Source: Flavobacteriaceae bacterium (GTDB lineage: Bacteria > Bacteroidota > Bacteroidia > Flavobacteriales > Flavobacteriaceae). From it: a stretch of 64,000 bases of DNA. The notes under the pieces were generated by a model. It was not told the DNA's origin, did no database searches, and saw only the letters and a program-made list of their open reading frames with translations. Positions 55,915 to 63,703 of the stretch are shown here, in pieces. The translations under genes and the position numbers were made by a program. Location: positions 120,222 to 184,221 of the forward strand of contig JAURNV010000031.1 of assembly GCA_030830005.1 (NCBI GenBank), given 5' to 3'. Positions within the stretch are counted from its first letter, which is position 1. Each line of letters begins with the position of its first letter.

Positions 55915-56271
55915 ATGATGAGATCACTGCTTTTTATTGTACTGTTAATTCTAACTACATCTTGCTCAAATTCAAAAAAGAATACGGTTACTGATTCCCA
56001 ATTTCATGGTGAGTTTTTATACTTGGCAGATGCTGCCGTACTCAACACAGGCACCGAAATTTACGGTGTTATTACCGATGAAAAAATGCATGAATTACAT
56101 GACTTATGTGTTCCATTAAAGCGGGAAGAATTCGATATGATACCTGTATACATCAAAGGAAAAGTTGAAAAAAAAGATCCTAACGAAGAAGGTTGGGAAA
56201 ACCGTATTCGGATAACATCAATAGATTCTTTGGTTAATCCAAAGGACATGACTATAATCAAACCCAACTAA
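55915..56271 (+). CDS. Small lipoprotein inside the suf operon, function unknown
   Basis: This protein of 118 aa (or 117 from the second Met) has a lipoprotein signal [17 protein letters not shown] with Cys17. The mature part, [20 protein letters not shown], then [20 protein letters not shown], then [13 protein letters not shown], has the look of a small OB-type beta-barrel like the C-terminal NlpE domain, which is inference. It lies 7 bp after sufB and 2 bp before sufC, so it must be on the same transcript. The products on both sides are cytoplasmic, while this one should be exported to the membrane or periplasm. A second Cys (DLC) is present. Confidence 0.85.
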   Translation: MMRSLLFIVLLILTTSCSNSKKNTVTDSQFHGEFLYLADAAVLNTGTEIYGVITDEKMHELHDLCVPLKREEFDMIPVYIKGKVEKKDPNEEGWENRIRITSIDSLVNPKDMTIIKPN

Positions 56272-56273
56272 AT

Positions 56274-57020
56274 ATGCTAAGCATAGATGATTTACATGCC
56301 GGCTGTGAAGGCAAAACAATACTGAAAGGAATAAACCTAGACGTTAAACCTGGTGAGGTACACGCGATCATGGGGCCTAATGGCTCTGGTAAAAGCACGC
56401 TTTCTACAGTAATTGCTGGTCATGAGGAATACGAAATTTCACAAGGGAGCATTTTATTCAATGGTGAAGATATTGCAGAGCTTTCTGCCGATGAGCGTGC
56501 GCATAAAGGTATCTTTTTATCGTTTCAATATCCTGTTGAAATCCCTGGTGTTTCCGTAACAAATTTTATCAAAACGGCCATAAACCAAACAAGAAAAGCA
56601 CAAGGCGCTGAAGAAATGCCTGCCAATGAAATGCTTAAGAAAATTCGTGAAAAGGCTGCTTTGCTCGGAATAGACTCCCGTTTTTTATCACGTTCATTAA
56701 ACGAAGGGTTTTCTGGCGGTGAAAAGAAACGCAACGAAATTTTTCAAATGGCAATGTTAGAGCCTAAGCTTGCTATTTTAGATGAAACCGACTCAGGACT
56801 TGATATTGACGCGCTTCGTATTGTTGCAAATGGGGTGAATAAACTAAAGGGTAAGGACAATGCCATTATTGTAATCACCCACTACCAACGTTTGTTGGAA
56901 TATATTGTCCCTGATTTTGTTCATGTGCTTCACGAAGGTAAAATTGTTAAATCGGGAAGCAAAGACTTGGCGTTAGAACTTGAAGAAAAAGGATACGACT
57001 GGATAAAACAAGGGGCATAA
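56274..57020 (+). CDS. sufC: Fe-S assembly ATPase SufC
   Basis: This ABC-type ATPase of 248 aa has Walker [12 protein letters not shown], the signature [18 protein letters not shown], Walker [15 protein letters not shown] and the switch His in VITHYQR. It drives conformational changes of the SufBC2D scaffold. It overlaps the start of sufD by 1 bp (TAATG). It has no membrane partner, as expected for SufC. Confidence 0.97.
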   Translation: MLSIDDLHAGCEGKTILKGINLDVKPGEVHAIMGPNGSGKSTLSTVIAGHEEYEISQGSILFNGEDIAELSADERAHKGIFLSFQYPVEIPGVSVTNFIKTAINQTRKAQGAEEMPANEMLKKIREKAALLGIDSRFLSRSLNEGFSGGEKKRNEIFQMAMLEPKLAILDETDSGLDIDALRIVANGVNKLKGKDNAIIVITHYQRLLEYIVPDFVHVLHEGKIVKSGSKDLALELEEKGYDWIKQGA

Positions 57021-58336
57021 TGGAGCTTAAAGAAACCTTATTGTCTTCGTATTTAGCTTTTGATGGTCAAGAAGGGCCACAGCAAAAGCTGCAAGACCAG
57101 CGCGCAGCAGCTATCGAAGTTTTTGAACAACAAGGTTTTCCCAACACAAAAGAGGAAGATTGGAAATATACCTCATTGCGTAGCCTTACCAAAACTCAGT
57201 TTTCAGTATTTCCTAAGGAAGAGGTTAGTTTGAAATTAGAGGACGTAAAACCGTATATCCTTCAGGATGTAGATACCTATAAAATTGTTTTTGTAGACGG
57301 TATTTATAATGCCTATTTGTCAGAAACTACACACGATGGTGTAGATGTATGCTTGCTATCTGCGGCACTAACGATGAAAAAATATGCTCCTAAAATCAAA
57401 AAATATTTTAACCAAATTGCGGAAAAAGAAGCGTCGCTTACAGCACTCAATACCGCCTTTACCAAAGAGGGAGCTTACATTTATGTCCCTGAAGGAAAAG
57501 TAGTTGAAAAGCCCGTTCAAATCATTCATTTTGCTACAAACAAAAACCCTAATCTGTTGTTGCAACCGCGAAACCTTATAGTAGTGGGGAAAAATGCCGA
57601 AATACAAATTGTGGAACGGCACCAGAGTTTGTCCGAAAAGACAACATTTACAAACGCAGTTACGGAAATTTTTGCCGAACAAAACGCTCAAATCGATTAT
57701 TATAAAATCCAAAACGACAATACAGAGGCATCTCTTATTGATAGCACCTATATTTCACAGCAAAAGCATAGCCATGCTAAAGTACACACCTTTTCTTTTG
57801 GAGGAAAACTCATTAGAAACAATCTGAATTTTTATCATAAAGACGCTGAAATAAATTCTACAATGAAGGGAATTACCCTTATTGAAGGAACGCAGTTTGT
57901 CGATCATCACACTCTAGTACATCATGCGCATCCCAACTGCGAGAGCCATCAAGATTATAAAGGAATCTTTGCTGAAAAAGCAACGGGGGTATTTAACGGA
58001 AAAATTATTGTTGAAAAAGAGGCACAAAAAACCAACGCCTTTCAGCAAAACAACAATATTTTGATGGACGACAAGGCGAGTATTAACACCAAGCCGCAGT
58101 TGGAAATTTTTGCCGATGATGTAAAGTGTAGTCACGGGTGTACCATCGGTCAGCTAGACGAAGATGCACTCTTTTATTTGCAAACCCGTGGTATTCCTAA
58201 AAAAGAGGCGCGTGGACTACTAACCTATGCCTTTGCAAACAATGTGTTGCAGAGTGTACAGATTGACTCTGTTAAAAAAAGAATCAATAAACTAATTGCT
58301 AACAAGTTAGGTGTCAATATTGGGTTTGATGTATAG
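57020..58336 (+). CDS. sufD: Fe-S cluster assembly protein SufD
   Basis: This protein of 438 aa has the N-terminal helical region (EDWKYTSLRSL), a beta-helix core and the C-terminal SufBD signature with CSHGCTIGQLDEDALFYLQTRG and the conserved His in it. It pairs with SufB and SufC. It overlaps sufC by 1 bp and sufS by 8 bp, which is tight translational coupling. Confidence 0.96.
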   Translation: MELKETLLSSYLAFDGQEGPQQKLQDQRAAAIEVFEQQGFPNTKEEDWKYTSLRSLTKTQFSVFPKEEVSLKLEDVKPYILQDVDTYKIVFVDGIYNAYLSETTHDGVDVCLLSAALTMKKYAPKIKKYFNQIAEKEASLTALNTAFTKEGAYIYVPEGKVVEKPVQIIHFATNKNPNLLLQPRNLIVVGKNAEIQIVERHQSLSEKTTFTNAVTEIFAEQNAQIDYYKIQNDNTEASLIDSTYISQQKHSHAKVHTFSFGGKLIRNNLNFYHKDAEINSTMKGITLIEGTQFVDHHTLVHHAHPNCESHQDYKGIFAEKATGVFNGKIIVEKEAQKTNAFQQNNNILMDDKASINTKPQLEIFADDVKCSHGCTIGQLDEDALFYLQTRGIPKKEARGLLTYAFANNVLQSVQIDSVKKRINKLIANKLGVNIGFDV

Positions 58337-59555
58337 CACAACACTTCATTTAGAGAAAATTCGTGCCGATTTTCCAATCCTACACCGTAAGGTGAACGGT
58401 CAAGCTTTAATATACTTAGACAACGCTGCTACCTCGCAAACTCCTTTATCTGTAATTGATGCTATTAGTGATTATTACAAAAACACCAATGCTAATATTC
58501 ACCGGGGAGTACATGCACTTAGCCAAGAAGCTACGGACCTATTTGAGGCTGCTAGAAAGAAAATCCAAACGCATTTTAACGCTACACATGCTCACGAAAT
58601 CATTCTAACTTCGGGAACTACGCACTCCATAAATTTAGTTGCAAACGGCTTTGCCTCGCTATTAAATGAAGGTGATGAACTCATTGTATCAGCTTTGGAG
58701 CATCATGCCAACATTGTACCATGGCAAATGCTTTGTGAGCGCACTAAAGCCAAACTAAACGTTATTCCCATGACGGAAAATGGCACACTTGACATGGAGG
58801 CCTTTGACGCTATGGTAAATTCTAAAACCAAAGTGGTTTTTGTCAATCATGTTTCTAACGCGCTTGGGGTTATAAACCCCATTGAACACATTATTAAGAA
58901 AGCGCATGCTGTGGGTGCAGCAGTACTTATCGATGGCGCTCAAGCTACTCCGCATTTGATACCTGACATGCAGGCATTGGATGTGGATTTTTACACTACT
59001 TCGGCACATAAAATTTGTGGCCCAACAGGAATTGGTATGCTCTACGGCAAAGAGGAATGGTTGCGTAAACTTCCTCCATACCAAGGAGGGGGTGAAATGA
59101 TTGATCAAGTTACTTTTGAAAAAACAACATACGCCGATTTGCCACATAAATTTGAAGCGGGTACACCTAATATTGCTGGAGGTGTGGGGTTTGGGGCCGC
59201 CATAGCTTATATGAATTCCATTGGATTTGATGCCATCAAAGCACACGAAAATGACTTATTGCATCATGCTACCAAAAAACTATCAGAAATTGAGGGCTTA
59301 CGTATTTATGGCAATGTCCCCAATAAAGTCGCTGTAATTTCATTTAATGTAACAGGATTACATCCCTACGATATTGGTACGTTACTCGACAAAATGGGTA
59401 TTGCCGTACGTACAGGACATCATTGTTGCCAACCCATTATGGATTTTTATCAAATTCCGGGAACCGTACGTGCTTCGTTTGCATTTTATAATACCCACGA
59501 AGAAGTAGAACGATTTGTGTCCGGTTTGGAAAAAGCCATAAGTATGTTACGTTAA
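58329..59555 (+). CDS. sufS: Cysteine desulfurase SufS
   Basis: From ATG 58329 (MYSTTLHLEKIRADFPILH) it has 408 aa, and the track start 18 nt earlier is less likely. It belongs to the group II PLP desulfurases: YLDNAATSQTP, NIHRGVHALSQEAT, DGAQATPHLIPDM, TTSAHKICGPTGIGMLYG (PLP Lys) and the active-site Cys in RTGHHCCQPIM. It supplies persulfide sulfur. It overlaps the end of sufD, and sufE follows 16 bp later. Confidence 0.96.
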   Translation: MYSTTLHLEKIRADFPILHRKVNGQALIYLDNAATSQTPLSVIDAISDYYKNTNANIHRGVHALSQEATDLFEAARKKIQTHFNATHAHEIILTSGTTHSINLVANGFASLLNEGDELIVSALEHHANIVPWQMLCERTKAKLNVIPMTENGTLDMEAFDAMVNSKTKVVFVNHVSNALGVINPIEHIIKKAHAVGAAVLIDGAQATPHLIPDMQALDVDFYTTSAHKICGPTGIGMLYGKEEWLRKLPPYQGGGEMIDQVTFEKTTYADLPHKFEAGTPNIAGGVGFGAAIAYMNSIGFDAIKAHENDLLHHATKKLSEIEGLRIYGNVPNKVAVISFNVTGLHPYDIGTLLDKMGIAVRTGHHCCQPIMDFYQIPGTVRASFAFYNTHEEVERFVSGLEKAISMLR

Positions 59556-59571
59556 TCCGTACCTTTATACT

Positions 59572-59994
59572 ATGAATATAGTTGAAAAACAAGCTGAAAT
59601 TGTCACAGAATTTGCCCTGTTTGATGACTGGATGCAACGCTACGAATACATGATTGAATTAGGAAAATCCTTACCGCTAATTGCGCCAACTTACAAAACT
59701 GATGATCACATCATTAAAGGGTGCCAAAGTAAAGTTTGGGTACACGCAGAGTTAGAAAATGATAAAATCATATTTACAGCCGATAGTGATGCTATTATTA
59801 CTAAAGGTATTATTGCAATTCTTATTCGTGTTTTTTCGAATCAACACCCTAAAGACATTTTAGCTGCCGATACCGCTTTTATTGATGAAATAGGGCTTAA
59901 AGAACATCTATCCCCAACAAGAGCCAACGGATTAGTTTCAATGATTAAACAACTGAAAATGTACGCTCTCGCGTACCAAACACAACTCTCATAA
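59572..59994 (+). CDS. sufE: Sulfur acceptor SufE
   Basis: This protein of 140 aa has the SufE pattern: FDDWMQRYEYMIELGKSLP near residue 17, then HIIKGCQSKVWVHAEL with the sulfur-accepting Cys, and SPTRANGLVSMI near the end. It takes persulfide from SufS and hands it to SufB. It is separated by 2 bp from the DUF59 gene. Confidence 0.96.
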   Translation: MNIVEKQAEIVTEFALFDDWMQRYEYMIELGKSLPLIAPTYKTDDHIIKGCQSKVWVHAELENDKIIFTADSDAIITKGIIAILIRVFSNQHPKDILAADTAFIDEIGLKEHLSPTRANGLVSMIKQLKMYALAYQTQLS

Positions 59995-59996
59995 TT

Positions 59997-60308
59997 ATGG
60001 ACACAACTGCGCTTGGAGAAAAAATTGTTCGGGTCCTCAAAACCATTTATGACCCCGAAATCCCTGTTGATATTTACGAATTGGGGTTGATTTACGATGT
60101 TTTTGTAAATGAGGACAATGATGTGAAAGTGTTAATGACACTTACCACACCCAACTGCCCCGTGGCAGAGAGTCTTCCGCAAGAAGTAAAGGAAAAAATT
60201 CGCGAACTTGACGAAGTTAAAGAGGTAGAGCTTGAGCTTACTTTTGATCCACCATGGACACGGGATCTTATGAGTGAAGAAGCCAAACTAGAACTCGGAT
60301 TTTTGTAA
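59997..60308 (+). CDS. sufT: SUF-associated DUF59 (MIP18 family) protein
   Basis: This protein of 103 aa has the DUF59 pattern: LKTIYDPEIPVDIYELGLIYD and then TLTTPNCPVAESLP with the conserved Cys, and LTFDPPWTRDLMSEEAKLELG. Such proteins help Fe-S cluster maturation in the SUF pathway and are related to SufT. It shares 1 bp with the next gene. The symbol is by family and place; the exact SufT role is not shown here. Confidence 0.92.
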   Translation: MDTTALGEKIVRVLKTIYDPEIPVDIYELGLIYDVFVNEDNDVKVLMTLTTPNCPVAESLPQEVKEKIRELDEVKEVELELTFDPPWTRDLMSEEAKLELGFL

Positions 60309-60814
60309 TGTCAAAAGAGATTGTCAATCGGGTGTCTAAGAGTGCTCTTCAAGTAATTGATTTGGAAGAATTTTATCAAGAAGGTACTCGAACGCAACTT
60401 TCCATAGCTGATTTTCTAGACGATGGTGTAGTCCTTCGTGAACAATCCTTTAGAGAACGGTTAGAAAACTATGCGTGGGAAATGTATAGAAATCATTTAG
60501 TGGCTGTATATTGCCCCGATGCCATTATTATCCCGCAATGGGCTTCTTTACTAGTGGTAACTTATTTGCAGCCCGTAACCAAAGCTGTTGTCGTGGGAAC
60601 TTTGCAGGACTTAGAACATCTTTTATTTACAGAAAAGCTCGTTACATTTGACACCAAACCATTCATAAACGGTTTGGTCATGATTAAAGGTTGTTCCAAT
60701 AAACCCGTGCCGCAACAGGCCATGGGATTGCTTGCAGCAAAGTTAACCCCAGTAGTGCGAAAATTATCCTATGGAGAAGCTTGTTCTTCCGTACCTTTGT
60801 ATAAGAAACCTTAA
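60308..60814 (+). CDS. DUF2480 protein at the end of the suf operon
   Basis: This protein of 168 aa is cytoplasmic, with no signal or membrane helix. I recognise the DUF2480 pattern (LEEFYQEGTRTQLSIADFL, CPDAIIIPQWASLLV, and KGCSNKPVPQQAM). The function is unknown. The motif GCSNKPVPQ and the other Cys (AVYCPDAI and GEACSSVP) could bind metal, which is only a guess. The 1-bp overlap with the DUF59 gene places it in the suf unit, a common arrangement in Bacteroidota. Confidence 0.85.
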   Translation: MSKEIVNRVSKSALQVIDLEEFYQEGTRTQLSIADFLDDGVVLREQSFRERLENYAWEMYRNHLVAVYCPDAIIIPQWASLLVVTYLQPVTKAVVVGTLQDLEHLLFTEKLVTFDTKPFINGLVMIKGCSNKPVPQQAMGLLAAKLTPVVRKLSYGEACSSVPLYKKP

Positions 60815-60825
60815 CCTGAAGTATC

Positions 60826-61707
60826 TTGAAAAACGTTTTTATTCCCCTCATTTTAATGTTATCCTTTTTGGCTGTTGGACAGCAAGAAAACGACAAAGTC
60901 CCTGAAGAAGAATGGAAAAATGGCGGCAAAGCTACATTACTATTTAACCAAGCTTCCTTTAGTGAATGGGCTTCAGGAGGTCAAAATAGTGTTTCACTTA
61001 GTTTTCATGCGGAATATGATCTTAACTATGCAAATAATGGGTGGAGTTGGGACACCAAATTTTTAGGTGATTTTGGGCTTACCAAACTCAGCGGCACAAA
61101 GTTTTTACGAAAAACCAACGACCGCTTTGATTTACAATCCTTTTTAGGAAAAAAGTTTAGTAACTATTGGAGCTATTCAACCGTATTTGGTGTAAAAACT
61201 CAGTTTGCGCGTGGGTATCAATATGCAGAGGATAATGATGGCAATGAGACTAGAAGTTTAAAAACTCATTTTTTCTCCCCTGTTTATATTCAGTTAGGGG
61301 TGGGATTGTATTGGAAAAAATCCAAAAATCTTTGGGTAAACATTGCCCCCTTCACACAACGACTAACACTGGTAAGTCGAAAGTTTACTATGGATTTAGC
61401 TGAGGGCGTAGAATACTTTGGGGTTCGCAAAGGGGATAACCATCGCTTTGAACTAGGAGCATCATTGAATGCACTTTACAAATTCAGTCCGTTTGAAAAC
61501 ATAACGCTCGAACAACGCCTTGGGTTATATGCTGACTATTTAGACAAAGCCAAAAACATAGATTTAGACTACCAAGTTACTACTGAAATGAAGGTGAATG
61601 ATTACATTTCCACCAATCTAATTCTACAGCTCGTTTACGATGATAATGCCGTTCAGGGCTTGCAAGTGCGCGAAGTGTTTGGTGTTGGAGTTCAAATGGA
61701 GTTTTAA
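60826..61707 (+). CDS. DUF3078 outer-membrane-type protein (TTG start)
   Basis: This protein of 293 aa starts with TTG, followed by a clear signal peptide KNVFIPLILMLSFLAVGQQ. The mature protein has the DUF3078 pattern (EEWKNGGKATLLFNQASFSE and SGGQNSVSLS) and long amphipathic strands, ending REVFGVGVQMEF with a terminal Phe typical of outer-membrane barrels. Its function is unknown. It is 11 bp after the DUF2480 gene and likely part of the suf transcript. It converges on hflX with a 7-bp gap. Confidence 0.85.
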   Translation: MKNVFIPLILMLSFLAVGQQENDKVPEEEWKNGGKATLLFNQASFSEWASGGQNSVSLSFHAEYDLNYANNGWSWDTKFLGDFGLTKLSGTKFLRKTNDRFDLQSFLGKKFSNYWSYSTVFGVKTQFARGYQYAEDNDGNETRSLKTHFFSPVYIQLGVGLYWKKSKNLWVNIAPFTQRLTLVSRKFTMDLAEGVEYFGVRKGDNHRFELGASLNALYKFSPFENITLEQRLGLYADYLDKAKNIDLDYQVTTEMKVNDYISTNLILQLVYDDNAVQGLQVREVFGVGVQMEF

Positions 61708-61714
61708 CCAAATC

Positions 61715-62941
61715 CTACTCCTCTTCTACCGCAATTTCGGGGTAAAGAAAGTGGTTGTAGGGAAAACGGGTAATGTGTAACTCTCGTACTTTTTGGTATA
61801 CCCGGTTGCGGAAGAATTCCATATTTGTTTTTTCGGCTGCAGAAATAAACACCGCATCACCCTGCATTTTTGCCATCCACGTTTCTTTCCATTCCTCAAG
61901 CGAAAAATGGATTGTTCCTCTAGTGATCATCAAGTCGGTTTCGTCATACACTTCGGGAGTATAGGCATCTATTTTGTTAAACACCATCAGTGTGGGTTTA
62001 TCTTCAACCTTTAGTTCACTAAGCAGCTGGTTTACGGAATCTATATGTGCCTCAAACTGTGGGTGGGCAATGTCTACCACATGTAACAACAAGTCCGCTT
62101 CGTGTACTTCATCCAGCGTGCTTTTAAAACTTTCTACCAGTTGCGTGGGGAGTTTACGAATAAATCCAACCGTATCGGAAAGTAAAAAAGGTAAATTGCC
62201 TACCACTACTTTTCGAACCGTTGTATCTAAGGTTGCAAAGAGTTTGTTTTCGGCAAACACATCGCTTTTACTGAGCACATTCATCAGTGTAGATTTCCCC
62301 ACATTGGTATAGCCCACCAATGCTACACGCACGAGTGAACCACGATTACCCCGTTGGGTAGCCATTTGACGATCTATAGTGGTAAGTTTCTTTTTGAGGA
62401 GTGAAATTTTATCGCGAACAATACGGCGATCTGTTTCAATTTCGGTTTCCCCGGGGCCGCGCATCCCAATCCCTCCACGTTGGCGTTCTAAGTGTGTCCA
62501 AAGTCCTTTAAGACGGGGCAACAAATATTGATATTGCGCCAATTCTACCTGAGTACGAGCATAACTGGTTTTGGCGCGCTGCGCAAAAATATCTAAAATA
62601 AGTCCTGTTCGGTCTAAAATTTTACACCGGAGAAGTTCCTCTATATTGCTTTGCTGGGCAGGAGTAAGCTCGTCATCAAAAATAACGGTGCTGATGTCGT
62701 GCGTTTTGACATAGGCTTGCACCTCTTCCATTTTACCACTTCCAATAAAGGTTTTAGGGTGCGGAGTATCCATTTTTTGTGTAAATCGTTTTTTAACTTC
62801 ACCCCCTGCAGTCAAGGTCAAAAACGCTAATTCGTCCATGTAATCACTTACTTGTTGGGCGGTTTGTTCTTGGTTAATAATTCCAACCAAAACCGCGAGT
62901 TCGAAGGTGTGCCTTTTTTGCTCTATCATGGCGTTTGCCAA
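61715..62941 (-). CDS. hflX: GTPase HflX
   Basis: This protein of 408 aa has the HflX N-terminal domain (KTFIGSGKMEEVQAYVKTH and VIFDDELTPAQQSNIEELL), then the G domain with GYTNVGKSTLMN (G1), SDTVGFI (G3) and FNKID (G4). The glycine-rich RGGIGMRGPGETEIETDRR links the two. HflX splits stalled or heat-damaged ribosomes. Its start overlaps the end of lpxH by 16 bp, which suggests coupling. Confidence 0.95.
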   Translation of the reverse strand: MANAMIEQKRHTFELAVLVGIINQEQTAQQVSDYMDELAFLTLTAGGEVKKRFTQKMDTPHPKTFIGSGKMEEVQAYVKTHDISTVIFDDELTPAQQSNIEELLRCKILDRTGLILDIFAQRAKTSYARTQVELAQYQYLLPRLKGLWTHLERQRGGIGMRGPGETEIETDRRIVRDKISLLKKKLTTIDRQMATQRGNRGSLVRVALVGYTNVGKSTLMNVLSKSDVFAENKLFATLDTTVRKVVVGNLPFLLSDTVGFIRKLPTQLVESFKSTLDEVHEADLLLHVVDIAHPQFEAHIDSVNQLLSELKVEDKPTLMVFNKIDAYTPEVYDETDLMITRGTIHFSLEEWKETWMAKMQGDAVFISAAEKTNMEFFRNRVYQKVRELHITRFPYNHFLYPEIAVEEE

Positions 62942-63687
62942 GTATTTAGGGAAAGGGTGTTGCCATCAAAAACGGCATAGGTGTTGTATTCCAACCAATC
63001 GCCAAGATTGATGTAGCTTGCATTTTTGGGAAGGTCAATTTCTAGAGGCAAATGCCGATGCCCGAAAATAAAATAGTCCACGTTTTGTGTTTCCAACTTC
63101 TGCTTGCAATACTGTACTAGCCACTCGCTATCTGGGCCATGATACACTTTGTCATCGTCGCCAGAAATGAGTCTGTTTTTTAAGGAAAGATGCTGTGCAA
63201 AGCGCAAGCCTAAATCAGGATGAATCCAACGGTAGAAAAACTGCATGATTTTGTTGCGAAACAGTTTTTTCATGCGTTTATAGCCTCTGTCGCCAGGGCC
63301 AAGACCATCGCCGTGTCCAATAAAAAAGGTTTTGTCATTTAAGGTAATTTGCTGTGGCTCGTAAAAAACTGGAATTCCTAATTCGGTTTTAAAGTAATCT
63401 CTCATCCACATGTCGTGGTTGCCAACAAAAAAAAGAATCGGAATACCACTATCCGAAATCTCGGCAAGTTTGCCCAAAACTCGTACAAACCCCTTGGGAA
63501 TTACGCGCTTGTATTCAATCCAAACATCAAACAAATCGCCCAGCAAATAAATGGCGGCAGCATCTTTCTTTATCGTATCAAGCCATGCCACAAACTGCTT
63601 TTCGCGTAGGCGACTTTTTTCGTAATTGGGTGCGCCCAGATGATTGTCAGAGGCGAAGTATACTTTTTTACCCTTAGGTATGTTCAT
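62926..63687 (-). CDS. lpxH: UDP-2,3-diacylglucosamine diphosphatase (LpxH-type)
   Basis: From ATG 63687 (MNIPKGKKVYFASDNHLG) it has 253 aa. The track start at 63816 is inside queD. It is a calcineurin-like phosphoesterase with metal ligands in ASDNHLG, LLGDLFDVW, VGNHDMWM, IGHGDG and FGHRHLP. In lipid A synthesis it makes lipid X from UDP-2,3-diacylglucosamine. The His in SDNHLG replaces the more common SDxH spacing without loss of the ligand. TATTTTTG lies 4 nt before the ATG. Confidence 0.91.
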   Translation of the reverse strand: MNIPKGKKVYFASDNHLGAPNYEKSRLREKQFVAWLDTIKKDAAAIYLLGDLFDVWIEYKRVIPKGFVRVLGKLAEISDSGIPILFFVGNHDMWMRDYFKTELGIPVFYEPQQITLNDKTFFIGHGDGLGPGDRGYKRMKKLFRNKIMQFFYRWIHPDLGLRFAQHLSLKNRLISGDDDKVYHGPDSEWLVQYCKQKLETQNVDYFIFGHRHLPLEIDLPKNASYINLGDWLEYNTYAVFDGNTLSLNTWQTP

Positions 63688-63691
63688 GGTG

Positions 63692-63699
63692 CAAAAATA
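63692..63699 (-). promoter_or_regulatory. Putative lpxH -7 element directly before the ATG
   Basis: The minus strand reads TATTTTTG-CACC-ATG, with a 4-nt gap between element and start codon. It lies just after the queD stop at 63704. A leaderless mRNA is predicted, although readthrough from queD is also possible. Confidence 0.5.
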
Positions 63700-63703
63700 C
63701 AAA

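Noticed and set aside
58755-59246. 163-aa minus-strand ORF opposite sufS
   Set aside because: It is antisense to the conserved PLP core of SufS and lacks a recognisable domain.
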